The notes beneath the pieces are model-generated. The model did no database searches. It was given only the letters and a program-made list of their open reading frames with translations, and was not told the origin of the DNA. A stretch of DNA of 63,444 nucleotides from RUG11462 sp045539315. GTDB taxonomy: Bacteria > Bacillota > Clostridia > Oscillospirales > Acutalibacteraceae. The stretch lies in contig JAZQFC010000001.1 in NCBI GenBank assembly GCA_045539315.1, forward strand, positions 1 to 63,444, given 5' to 3'. A program made the position numbers and the translations under genes. Shown here in pieces: positions 32,092 through 42,700 of this stretch (its first letter is position 1; each line of letters starts with the position of its first letter).

Positions 32092-34803
32092 ATGAAAAAA
32101 ATACTTTCTGTGGTTTTAATTTTTACAGTTATTTTTTCTGCTTTTTCTATGAATTTTGTAAAAGCAGAAACTTTATCTGAAAAATTAGCTGATACAAGTG
32201 ATTTTTCACTTTCAAGTATTGAATACACCGAGCAAATGCTTATTGCTTATAATATAGGCAACTGCTTTGAAATGACAGAGCTTCGTTCTAATTATGTTCG
32301 TCCTGAAATTTCAAATATCGATGAGCACATTAGATACAAAGAAACAATGGCAGGTAATGTTCTTGTAACTGAAGAGTATATCAAATATTTAAAAAGCATT
32401 GGTATTCAAGCAATTCGTTTGCCTGTAACTTGGTTTAATATGCTTGAAGATGAAAACGGCAACATTTACCCAAAAAACACTTGGTATGCAGATATTGAAA
32501 CACGCAGAAATGCTTGGTACAACGGCAAAATCAACGAAGAGTTTTTGGCAAGAATCAAACAGGTTGTTGATTGGATTATCGAAAACGATATGTATTGTAT
32601 GATTAACACTCATCACGATGCAGCTTGTAACACTTCTAATGCTGTAAACCCAATCAAATTAGATGAAGCATATAAAGAGCAGACTTATAATTATTTAACA
32701 AACATCTGGGGTCAGGTTGGTGAATATTTCAAAGATTACGGCTCTAAGCTTATGTTTGAATTTTACAATGAAGCGACAAGTAATTCTGGCCATATGACAG
32801 CAAATGATGCTGGTGATGATTTTACTTCAGATTTGTTATGCCACCTTATTTCACTTATTAGAAGTCAAGGTTCAAACAACGCTAACAGATTCTTGGTTTG
32901 CCCAAGATACGGCGGCGTTTCAATGTGGAGTAATAATGAGTATTTACATAGGTTTGTTAATTCTGATACAGCAGATGACAAAATCGTTGTTACAACCCAT
33001 ACTTATACTTCAGGTTCAAATATGCCTTCTGCTATTGGTGGCATTAGAAATTGGATGAACACCACAGGTATCGGCGCTGTAATTGATGAATTTGGCGCAA
33101 CAGACGGTGGCTCAAACTTAAAAGAAAAATCAATAAACTTTTTTGCTAACATTAGAAAAGCTTCAGATGAGTATAAAGTTTCTTGCTGGTTCTGGGATGG
33201 CGGTCATCAAGATTGCGCTCTTACAAACAGATATTATTTAAAACCTTCTGCTCCTGCGCTTGGCGCTTATGTTGGCAAAGATATTGAGTTTGAATTTTAT
33301 ACTCAAGAAGAAGTGCTTGAATTTACTAAATCAACTCAACCAAACTGGGTTAAACTTTATACTGAAAATGGCTCTGATTATGCGGGTAAATATCTTTTAA
33401 TCACATCTGCAAACAAGATAAATAACCTTTATAAAAGTGGAAATTATGCAGGTTATTATTCACACGATGGCGCAGAAAACGGACTTTTAACATATTTCAC
33501 ATCTGATGATGGCGAAAATTACAATTTAATGTCAACAAATGTGCCAACACCTTGGACACAGATTGCTTGGAAACAATTACAAGTTTCAGGTTCAACTTAT
33601 TATACAAGCCAAGTTGATGGTAACTACCAAATCGAAAAAATCGGCGATGGTTTACAAACTTATGTTACAACCGGTATGGAACTTATTCAAACAGGTGGCG
33701 CTTGGCAAAAAGGTCATTATAGTACTTCGGGCGTTTATGAAGGCGAAGGTTCAACATATTACAATATGAGAATTTCTCTTAAAAACAAAATCGCCGTTCT
33801 TCCTGATAATTATTATCAATTCCATCTTGCTGATAATACAACAAGATACCAGTTTATAATTCGTTCTTATGATGCAAACGGCAATTTTGTTAAAAATTTA
33901 GGAACAATTGTAAACGGCGCTTTGCAAATGCCTTCAAATGCTTACTTTATTTCTGTTTCTCTTTATGATTCTTATCAAACAGAAAATGGTGAAAAGTTAT
34001 TCTCTTATCTTGCAGATGGTACATTTAATCCAACAATGTATTTATATGTTTCATCTTCAACAAACCCACCGCCTGCTTTGCCACCTATTTCGGTAAAGGT
34101 TGATGGCACAATAATTATTCCAAATGTAAATGGTCAGTTTGTTTTGCCAGAGTCTGATGATAGCGGTTTTGTTTATTATACTGATGGCACAAACACTTAT
34201 AACCCTGGCTATGTTTTTGAAAATATAACAGAATCAGTTGAGCTTGAAAGCGTTACCTTGTCGTTTAGCATGTTAAGTGGCGCTTCATTTAGATATAACA
34301 CCCCATCAGGTATTCGTTTTTATTCAGATGTTGATACTGATTTGATTGAAAAATTGCGTCACGATGGTGCAAGTGTTGAACTCGGTACTTTAATCGCACC
34401 AAAAGATTACTTAGATGATAAAGAGTTAACATTTGAATCAGGCGTATTTTATGCTTGTGTTCCTTTTGAATCAACAGAATGGCATGAAAACGGTGATTTT
34501 AAAGGAATAATCGGTTCAATTGTAAATATCAAAGAGTGTAATCTTAATCGTGAATTTGTTGGTCGTGGCTATATTAAATTTACTCAAGATGGCGTAACAA
34601 AAACAATTTATGCTAATTATGATAATGATGATATTAAAAATAATTCAAGAAGCATTTGTTGCATTGCAAATCAGGTTATGATTTATAACTCTGATACTTT
34701 GACTGTTGAACATTTCGACCTTGTAAAAAATTATGCTGATTTATATACAGGCAGTGATAAATATTCTTCGCTTGACCCTGATGGCGAAGATATATTCGAA
34801 TAA
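32092..34803 (+). CDS. Secreted GH5 beta-glycanase with C-terminal accessory modules
   Basis: The 903-residue protein has a signal peptide (about 1-25) and a GH5 catalytic domain (about 40-400). Family marks are AYNIGNCFEM, IQAIRLPVTW, MINTHHD, FEFYNEA with proton donor Glu227, VTTHTYT and VIDEFGA with nucleophile Glu333. It should cleave beta-1,4-glucan, mannan or xyloglucan; the exact substrate is open. Then come a beta-rich region (about 415-650), a Pro-rich link (STNPPPALPP) and a C-terminal module (about 722-890) that is also the C-terminus of the next gene's product. No dockerin is present. It is secreted or loosely wall-bound. GGAGG lies 9 nt upstream of the ATG. Confidence 0.9.
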   Translation: MKKILSVVLIFTVIFSAFSMNFVKAETLSEKLADTSDFSLSSIEYTEQMLIAYNIGNCFEMTELRSNYVRPEISNIDEHIRYKETMAGNVLVTEEYIKYLKSIGIQAIRLPVTWFNMLEDENGNIYPKNTWYADIETRRNAWYNGKINEEFLARIKQVVDWIIENDMYCMINTHHDAACNTSNAVNPIKLDEAYKEQTYNYLTNIWGQVGEYFKDYGSKLMFEFYNEATSNSGHMTANDAGDDFTSDLLCHLISLIRSQGSNNANRFLVCPRYGGVSMWSNNEYLHRFVNSDTADDKIVVTTHTYTSGSNMPSAIGGIRNWMNTTGIGAVIDEFGATDGGSNLKEKSINFFANIRKASDEYKVSCWFWDGGHQDCALTNRYYLKPSAPALGAYVGKDIEFEFYTQEEVLEFTKSTQPNWVKLYTENGSDYAGKYLLITSANKINNLYKSGNYAGYYSHDGAENGLLTYFTSDDGENYNLMSTNVPTPWTQIAWKQLQVSGSTYYTSQVDGNYQIEKIGDGLQTYVTTGMELIQTGGAWQKGHYSTSGVYEGEGSTYYNMRISLKNKIAVLPDNYYQFHLADNTTRYQFIIRSYDANGNFVKNLGTIVNGALQMPSNAYFISVSLYDSYQTENGEKLFSYLADGTFNPTMYLYVSSSTNPPPALPPISVKVDGTIIIPNVNGQFVLPESDDSGFVYYTDGTNTYNPGYVFENITESVELESVTLSFSMLSGASFRYNTPSGIRFYSDVDTDLIEKLRHDGASVELGTLIAPKDYLDDKELTFESGVFYACVPFESTEWHENGDFKGIIGSIVNIKECNLNREFVGRGYIKFTQDGVTKTIYANYDNDDIKNNSRSICCIANQVMIYNSDTLTVEHFDLVKNYADLYTGSDKYSSLDPDGEDIFE

Positions 34804-34823
34804 ATTTGAAAGGAGAAATTAAA

Positions 34824-36065
34824 ATGAAAAGGTTTATAACTTTAATTCTTGCGTTGCTTATGATAGCAACAGGTAGTTTCGTAGCAAATGCTGAAACAGA
34901 ACAAGATTCTTCTTCACAAATTTTTTACGCTCAAAATACTTGGCAAGATGGCGCAAAGTATCTTTTAATCGCTCCTTCATGTGCAAATGAGGGTTATAAT
35001 GGCAAAGGTATTTTGTTCACAAATACATTGGCTTATAATAGCCACACAAGTGCTAATGTTATCAATTCTGTAAAACTTGAAGATTATGATGCTTCATCAT
35101 TAAATTCTCATCAAGAGTTTAATGCGCTTGAAAGTTTTGAAACTAATCAAGACCTTTCGCAGTATTATATGACAGCCGAAGAGTATGAGGTTGATGGCAA
35201 TATTTATTTCGCTTTCAAAACAACTGATGGAAAATATCTTGCCGCAGGTCCACAAGCTGGCAGACATAAAGAGGATTGGAATAGAACATATTTATCAGAT
35301 GAAATAGGTGATGATACCTTGTTTACAGGTGAATATAGAATAGATAAAGAAGGCGAACATTATTTAGGTAATAACGCTTTTATTGTAACTTCTAAATCAG
35401 GTTTAAGATTTAGAGTTATGAATAGCGGTAACATTGTTTGCAAAACAGGTGAAGATTATTATCAATCTTTTATTGGTTTTTATTCAACTTCAAAAGTAGC
35501 GACAGGTAGTGTTAATGTTAGCATTCAAGCATTAAGCGGAGCTGCGTTAAGACTTGTTCGCACCGGTAAAAATGGTGTCAGATTTTACACAAAAGTTGAT
35601 GCCGAAAGAGTAAAGAAGATGCAAGAAAAGGGTTATGAGATAGAACTCGGCACAATCATTTCTTCTTTAGATTTATTAGAAGATAAAGAGCTAACATTTG
35701 AATCAGGCATTAAAGTAATAGATGTAAAATACACCGCAAAAGATAGTGATGGCAACTTCATTTATTATCAAGATGGCGATACTTTTGTAGGCTCAATTTC
35801 AAACATCAAAGAAGATAATACAACCTGGAGTGCAACATCCGGTAATATCACAAGAGAGTTTGTTGGCAGAGGCTATATAAAACTCACAAAAGATGATGAA
35901 ACAACAATTCTTTATGCAAATTACACCGATGACGATATAAATAATCACGCTCGTTCATTGCAGTATATAGCAAACGCATATAAACAAGATGAAAATTCAA
36001 ATTATTCATCTTTAGGCGATGATTTGAAATTATTAGTTGACAAATGGGCATCATCAGTTAAATAA
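34824..36065 (+). CDS. Secreted protein sharing the GH5 enzyme's C-terminal module
   Basis: The 413-residue protein has a signal peptide (MKRFITLILALLMIATGSFVANA). The N-terminal region (about 30-220) contains GAKYLLIAPSC and a second KYLAAGPQAG, similar in start to the KYLLITS stretch after the GH5 catalytic domain. The C-terminal module (about 230-400) shares G.RFYTKVD.., ELGTII...LL.DKELTFESG, NIREFVGRGYIKLT and YANYTDDDINN.ARS with the GH5 protein. No catalytic domain was recognised. It lies 20 nt after the GH5 gene with AAAGGAG, so they form an operon. It may assist polysaccharide binding; function unknown. Confidence 0.75.
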   Translation: MKRFITLILALLMIATGSFVANAETEQDSSSQIFYAQNTWQDGAKYLLIAPSCANEGYNGKGILFTNTLAYNSHTSANVINSVKLEDYDASSLNSHQEFNALESFETNQDLSQYYMTAEEYEVDGNIYFAFKTTDGKYLAAGPQAGRHKEDWNRTYLSDEIGDDTLFTGEYRIDKEGEHYLGNNAFIVTSKSGLRFRVMNSGNIVCKTGEDYYQSFIGFYSTSKVATGSVNVSIQALSGAALRLVRTGKNGVRFYTKVDAERVKKMQEKGYEIELGTIISSLDLLEDKELTFESGIKVIDVKYTAKDSDGNFIYYQDGDTFVGSISNIKEDNTTWSATSGNITREFVGRGYIKLTKDDETTILYANYTDDDINNHARSLQYIANAYKQDENSNYSSLGDDLKLLVDKWASSVK

Positions 36066-36079
36066 ATAGTTAATATGAT

Positions 36080-36115
36080 AAAACACCGCTTTGAAAAATT
36101 CAAAGCGGTGTTTTT
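36080..36115 (+). terminator. Terminator of the GH5 operon
   Basis: Arms AAAACACCGCTTTGAA / TTCAAAGCGGTGTTTT followed by T-run. Confidence 0.9.
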
Positions 36116-36141
36116 TATTAGTAAAATCAAATAGTCAAACC

Positions 36142-36167
36142 AAAAAGCACCCCGAAGGGTGCTTTTT
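36142..36167 (-). terminator. Terminator of rpoBC
   Basis: Arms AAAAAGCACC / GGGTGCTTTTT lie 3 nt after the rpoC stop on the minus strand. Confidence 0.88.
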
Positions 36168-36169
36168 TA

Positions 36170-39100
36170 TTATTCGCCTATAGAATAAACAAGTTCTTCT
36201 TGAACTTCCTGTTCATCGGTTTCATTAACATCGAAAGATGCTTCTGAATAACACTTCATACCTGTACCAGCAGGGATAAGGTTACCGATAATAACGTTTT
36301 CTTTTAAGCCGAACAACTCATCTTCTTTACCTTTGATAGCGGCCTCTGTAAGAACTCTTGTTGTTTCTTGGAATGAAGCGGCTGAAAGGAATGAGTCTGT
36401 AGCCAAAGATGCTTTTGTAATACCAAGCAATGTAGCCTGTGCTTCCGGCAAAGTAAGACCTTCTTCGCCTGCGTCCATTCTTGCTTTAATATCATTATAT
36501 TCAGCATAGAACAAGCCACGCTCAACCATTGTACTTGGAATGAGATTAGAAGAAGAACCATTGTCAATTACTCTACGTTTTCTCATCATCTGACGAACGA
36601 TAACCTCGATGTGTTTATCGTTGATATCAACACCTTGCAAACGGTAAACTGATTGAACTTGCTCGATGATATAGTTTTGAACAGCGTGCTCACCGAGAAT
36701 TGCAAGAATATCTTGTGGATAAATTACACCATCAGTGATTTGTTGTCCTTTTTCAACCATATCGCCATCTTCAACCAAAATACGATAGTCATAAGGAATT
36801 GAATATCTCTTTTCGTCAGTACCATTAACGTCAGTAACAACGATTTCTTTATTCTTTTTAATAGACTCAATTCTAACAACACCTGCAATTTCAGTAAGAT
36901 AAGCAGAGTGTTTTGGTCTGCGCGCCTCGAAAAGTTCTTCGACACGTGGAAGACCTTGAGTAATATCTTCGCTTGATGCGATACCACCGGTATGGAAAGT
37001 ACGCATTGTAAGCTGAGTACCAGGCTCACCGATTGATTGAGCCGCTACGATACCAACTGCTTCACCAACGGCAACAGGTGTGCCGGTTGCAAGGTTAACA
37101 CCGTAACATTTTTTACAGATACCTTTTTTCGCTTTACAGGTAATGATAGAACGGATTACACATTCTTTAACGCCTGCTGCAACAATTCTTTGAGCATCGT
37201 CATAGGTAATCATATCTTCTGTACCCATAAGCAACTCGCCTGTTTCAGGGTGATACAAAGCGTCTTTAAGGTAACGACCGATAAGACGGTCTGCAAGTGG
37301 CTCAATAAGTTGTTTGCCTTCATAGATACCGTAAACTAACAAGCCTTCATCAGATTTACAGTCATCTTCTCTAATGATAACATCTTGAGAAATATCAACA
37401 AGACGTCTTGTCAAATAACCAGAGTCAGCAGTTCTAAGCGCTGTATCGGCAAGACCTTTACGCGCACCACGAGAAGAAATAAAGTACTCTTGTACGTTAA
37501 GACCTTCACGGTAGTTAGAACGAATAGGAACTTCGATGATTTTACCTGAAGTATTTGCGATAAGACCACGCATACCTGCAAGTTGTCTAATCTGGCTTAC
37601 AGAACCACGGGCACCTGAATCAACCATCATATTAATTGGGTTGTATTCTTGCAAGTTTTCAGTCAAAGCAGCAGAAACATCGTTTACAGTTGCTTCCCAA
37701 ATCTCTTGAACCTTTTTAGATTTTTCATTTGCAGAAAGCATACCTCTGCGGAACATTTTGTTAACTTTATCAACTTGTTCTTCAGCCTCTGCAATTTTTT
37801 GCGCTTTAATTGGTGGGATAATTGCGTCAGAAACAGCAATTGTAATCGCACCTTTTGTTGAATATTTGTAACCTGTTGATTTAATGTTATCAAGAACTTC
37901 TGCAGTTACTGCAGTGCCATTGATACGAATACAAGCATCAACAATTTTACCAAGCAATTTCTTGCCTGCTTTATTTGCTTTATAAGTGCCATCTTCATTC
38001 ACGTCAAAATGAATTTCAAGGTCTAATTCGTGACCTTCAACACTTCTATCGGTAAAGCCTAAATTTTGTGGAATTGACTCGTTGAAAATGAGATAACCAA
38101 CAGTAGCATCAATAATTCTTGAGATAGGTTGACCATCTTTTTCGCCTTGTACTCTAACTTTAATTGGAGCATGAAGACCAACAACATTATTTTCATAAGC
38201 CATAATTGCTTCTTCTTTGTTGCGGAACACTTTACCTGTACCAGGTTCATCTTCTCTAACGAGTGTAAGATAATATGAACCCAAAACCATATCTTGAGTA
38301 GGCACTGCAACAGGCTTACCATCAGATGGTTTTAAAAGGTTGTTAGCAGCGAGCATAAGAATTCTTGCTTCTGCTTGAGCCTCTGCTGAAAGTGGAACGT
38401 GAACAGCCATCTGGTCACCGTCAAAGTCAGCGTTGAACGCTGTACAAACGAGCGGATGGAGTTTTAATGCTCTACCTTCTACGAGCACTGGCTCAAACGC
38501 TTGAATACCAAGACGGTGAAGTGTTGGAGCACGGTTTAAGAATACTGGGTGGTCTTTGATAACAACCGCCAAAGCATCCCAAACTTCTTCTCTTACACGT
38601 TCAAGCATTTTTCTAGCGCTCTTAATGTTAGAAGCAACATTAGTTTCAACCAAATGTTTCATAACAAATGGTTTGAAAAGTTCAAGCGCCATTTCCTTTG
38701 GAAGACCGCATTGATAAATCTTGAGTTCAGGACCTACAACGATAACTGAACGACCAGAATAGTCAACACGTTTACCAAGAAGGTTTTGACGGAAACGACC
38801 TTGTTTACCTTTGAGCATATCAGAAAGAGATTTTAACGCTCTGTTGTTAGGACCTGTTACGGCTCTGCCACGGCGACCGTTGTCGATAAGCGCGTCAACA
38901 GCCTCTTGGAGCATTCTCTTTTCGTTTCTTACAATGATACTTGGAGCGCCAAGTTCCAAAAGTCTTGCCAAACGGTTATTTCTGTTGATAACACGTCTGT
39001 AAAGGTCATTAAGGTCAGAAGTAGCAAATCTACCACCATCAAGTTGTACCATAGGACGAATATCCGGTGGAATTACAGGAAGAACGTCAAGAATCATCCA

Positions 39101-39769
39101 TTCAGGACGGTTGCCTGAAAGACGGAATGATTCAACAACTTCCAAACGTTTACCAATTCTAATTTTCTTTTGACCTGTAGCCTCTTCCATCTCTGCTTTA
39201 AGTTCTTCAGAGAGTTTTTCAAGGTCGATTTCAGAAAGCAATCTTTTAATTGCCTCTGCACCCATCTCTGCTACAAAGTCATCTTCATATTTCTCATACC
39301 ACTCCATATATTGAGTTTCAGAGAGAAGTTGTTGTTTAACAAGTGGAGTTGAACCTGGGTCAACAACAACATATTTTGAGAAATAAAGCACTTGTTCAAG
39401 GTCTCTTGGTGACATATCAAGAACAAGACCCATTCTAGATGGAATTGTTTTAAAGTACCAGATATGTGAAACAGGAGCAGCGAGTTCAATTGAACCCATT
39501 CTCTCACGACGAACTTTACTTCTTGTGATTTCTACGCCACAACGCTCACAAACTTTGCCTTTATAACGAATTCTTTTATACTTACCGCAATGACATTCCC
39601 AGTCTTTTTGAGGTCCAAAAATCTTTTCGCAGAAAAGACCATCTCTTTCTGGTTTTAATGTACGGTAGTTGATAGTTTCAGGTTTTTTAACCTCGCCATA
39701 TGACCATTCTCTGATTTGTTCAGGAGAAGCAAGACCAATGCGAATTTTTTCGAAATCTGTATTCTGCAT
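36170..39769 (-). CDS. rpoC: DNA-directed RNA polymerase subunit beta'
   Basis: The 1199-residue beta' subunit has the N-terminal zinc site (CEKIFG...CHCGKYKRIRYKGKVCERCG), the bridge and clamp regions and the catalytic NADFDGDQMAVH with three Mg-binding Asp. The second zinc cluster includes CRSIITCKAKKGICKKCYG. This is the standard length for Firmicutes without large lineage insertions. rpoB lies 14 nt upstream and both share one transcript. After rpoC the usual L7Ae-like, rpsL and rpsG genes are missing; a terminator and convergent glycanase genes follow. Confidence 0.99.
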   Translation of the reverse strand: MQNTDFEKIRIGLASPEQIREWSYGEVKKPETINYRTLKPERDGLFCEKIFGPQKDWECHCGKYKRIRYKGKVCERCGVEITRSKVRRERMGSIELAAPVSHIWYFKTIPSRMGLVLDMSPRDLEQVLYFSKYVVVDPGSTPLVKQQLLSETQYMEWYEKYEDDFVAEMGAEAIKRLLSEIDLEKLSEELKAEMEEATGQKKIRIGKRLEVVESFRLSGNRPEWMILDVLPVIPPDIRPMVQLDGGRFATSDLNDLYRRVINRNNRLARLLELGAPSIIVRNEKRMLQEAVDALIDNGRRGRAVTGPNNRALKSLSDMLKGKQGRFRQNLLGKRVDYSGRSVIVVGPELKIYQCGLPKEMALELFKPFVMKHLVETNVASNIKSARKMLERVREEVWDALAVVIKDHPVFLNRAPTLHRLGIQAFEPVLVEGRALKLHPLVCTAFNADFDGDQMAVHVPLSAEAQAEARILMLAANNLLKPSDGKPVAVPTQDMVLGSYYLTLVREDEPGTGKVFRNKEEAIMAYENNVVGLHAPIKVRVQGEKDGQPISRIIDATVGYLIFNESIPQNLGFTDRSVEGHELDLEIHFDVNEDGTYKANKAGKKLLGKIVDACIRINGTAVTAEVLDNIKSTGYKYSTKGAITIAVSDAIIPPIKAQKIAEAEEQVDKVNKMFRRGMLSANEKSKKVQEIWEATVNDVSAALTENLQEYNPINMMVDSGARGSVSQIRQLAGMRGLIANTSGKIIEVPIRSNYREGLNVQEYFISSRGARKGLADTALRTADSGYLTRRLVDISQDVIIREDDCKSDEGLLVYGIYEGKQLIEPLADRLIGRYLKDALYHPETGELLMGTEDMITYDDAQRIVAAGVKECVIRSIITCKAKKGICKKCYGVNLATGTPVAVGEAVGIVAAQSIGEPGTQLTMRTFHTGGIASSEDITQGLPRVEELFEARRPKHSAYLTEIAGVVRIESIKKNKEIVVTDVNGTDEKRYSIPYDYRILVEDGDMVEKGQQITDGVIYPQDILAILGEHAVQNYIIEQVQSVYRLQGVDINDKHIEVIVRQMMRKRRVIDNGSSSNLIPSTMVERGLFYAEYNDIKARMDAGEEGLTLPEAQATLLGITKASLATDSFLSAASFQETTRVLTEAAIKGKEDELFGLKENVIIGNLIPAGTGMKCYSEASFDVNETDEQEVQEELVYSIGE

Positions 39770-39783
39770 AATTGTTTCCTCCC

Positions 39784-42700
39784 TTACATTTCTTCGCCGT
39801 CATCAAAATCGGCGTTGTTATAACTATAATCTTCTTCAATTGCGTCACCGTTTTCGTCTTCAAGACCGTAACCGCTCAAATCATCTGCAACCATAACTGC
39901 ATCTGGGTCGTTTGCGTCATCTTCAGGCGCTACAACAGGTGGAGCAATCATATCATCATCGTCATCAAATGATTGCTTGATGTCGATTTCATTATTATCT
40001 TTATCAAGAACTTTAATATCAAGCGCAAGTGACTGCAACTCTTTAATAAGTACCTTGAATGATTCAGGAATACCTGGTTTTGGAATGTTATTACCTTTAA
40101 CAATAGATTCATAAGTTTTAACACGGCCAACAACATCGTCAGATTTAACTGTCAAAATCTCTTGCAATGTGTAAGCAGCGCCGTATGCTTCAAGCGCCCA
40201 AACTTCCATCTCACCGAAACGCTGACCACCGAACTGTGCTTTACCACCGAGTGGTTGTTGTGTAACGAGTGAGTAAGGACCTGTTGAACGAGCGTGAATC
40301 TTATCATCAACCAAGTGATGAAGTTTCAAGAAGTACATATAACCTACTGTTACTCTATTATCAAATGGCAAACCAGTTCTACCATCATAAAGAACAGTTT
40401 TACCGTCTTCTTCATAACCTGCCATTTTTAAGCATTCGCGAATATCAGACTCGTGAGCGCCATCAAATACACGGGTACAAACTTTCCAGCCGAGCGCTTT
40501 AGCAGCATAACCGAGGTGTACTTCAAGCACCTGACCGATGTTCATACGAGAAGGTACGCCGAGTGGATTCAAAACGATATCAAGCGGAGTACCATCTGGT
40601 AAGAATGGCATATCTTCTTGTGGTAAAATACGAGAAACTACACCCTTGTTACCATGACGACCCGCCATTTTATCACCGACAGAGATTTTTCTCTTTTGAG
40701 CAATATAACAACGAACTACCATATTAACGCCAGGGTTTAACTCGCTTGAATTTTCTCTTGTGAACACTTTAACATCAACGATAGTACCATATTCACCATG
40801 AGGAACTCTAAGCGAAGTATCTCTAACTTCTCTTGCTTTTTCACCAAAAATCGCACGAAGAAGGCGCTCTTCAGCAGTAAGTTCAGTTTCACCTTTTGGA
40901 GTAACTTTACCTACCAAGATGTCACCCGCGCGAACCTCTGCGCCAACACGGATAATACCGCGCTCATCAAGGTCTTTAAGCGCATCTTCACCAACGTTTG
41001 GAATATCACGAGTAATCTCTTCAGGTCCAAGTTTAGTATCTCTTGCCTCGATTTCATACTCTTCAATATGAATAGATGTATAAACATCTTCTTTAACTAA
41101 TCTTTCGTTTAATAAAACCGCGTCCTCGTAGTTATAACCTTCCCAGGTCATAAAGCCGATAAGCATATTTTTACCGAGAGCGATTTCACCATTTTGAGTT
41201 GCAGGACCATCAGCAATAACATCGCCTGCTACTACCTTTTCACCCTCAACAACAATTGGCTTTTGATTTACGCAAGAGCCTTGGTTTGAACGAGTGAAAC
41301 GGATAAGTTCATAATGTTCAACCTGACCATCTTCGTCTGCTTTAATATCAATAAAGTCTGCAGAAACTTTTTCAACTACACCATCACGTTTACAAAGCAC
41401 TGTAACACCAGAGTCAACAGCGGCTTTATATTCCATACCTGTACCAACGATAGGTGATTCAGTTGTAAGAAGTGGCACTGCCTGACGTTGCATGTTTGAA
41501 CCCATCAATGCACGGTTTGCGTCATCATTTTCCAAGAATGGAATCATAGCAGTAGCAACTGATACGATCATTCTAGGAGAAACGTCCATATAATCAGCGG
41601 CAGTGTTTTCAATTTCAACAAACTCATCTCTGTGACGGCAGTTAATGATTTTTCTTTTAAATTTGCCCTCTTCATCGAGCGGTTCATTCGCTTGAGCAAT
41701 GATAAACTCGTCCTCTTCATCAGCAGCCATATAAACAACTTCATCTGTAACGATACCAGTTTCTTTATCTACCTTACGATAAGGCGCTTCAATAAAGCCA
41801 TATTCGTTGATTTTAGCGAATGTAGCCAAGTGAGAAATAAGACCGATGTTTGGACCTTCAGGAGTTTCGATAGAACACATTCTACCATAATGAGTATAGT
41901 GAACGTCACGAACTTCGAATCCGGCTCTATCTCTTGACAAACCGCCAGGACCGAGCGCTGAAAGTCTACGTTTATGAGTAAGTTCTGCGAGTGGGTTGAT
42001 TTGGTCCATAAACTGTGAAAGTGGTGAAGAACCAAAGAACTCACGAATAGCAGCAACTACAGGACGAATATTAATAAGTGTTTGAGGAACTATTGCCTCT
42101 GTTTCTTGGTTTTGAAGAGCCATTTTTTCACGAATAACTCTTTCCATTCTTGCAAAACCAATTCTGAATTGATTTTGTAAAAGTTCGCCTACTGAACGAA
42201 TTCTACGGTTGCCCAAGTGGTCGATATCATCAATAGTACCGATACCTGCAGGAAGACCGCAGATATAGTTCATTGAAGCAAAAATATCGTCAACTGTTAC
42301 ATTATTAGGAATAAGGTCTAATTTACGCATTTCAAAAGCGTCTTTGATTTCATCTTCTGTTTTGTATTCATTAAGAATTTCCATCAAAACGTCATAACAA
42401 ACGTTTTCATTAATTCCACATTCCAAAACATCGAAATCAACGAAATCTTGCGCGTTAACCATACCGTTTGAAAGAACTTTTCTTTCAACAGTTTCGCCTT
42501 CGTAATCAACATTGATAAACGCTTCTTTAACGCCGACTTTTTCAAAAGTTTCAGCAAGTTCTCTTGTTACAACAACATCTGGCTCTGCAATAACCTCACC
42601 TGAAGCAGGGTCACAAACAGGGCGAGAAAGTTTTCTGCCAACAAGTCTTGCGCCAAGCGCTAACTTTTTATTATATTTATGTCTGCCAACTCTTGATAAA

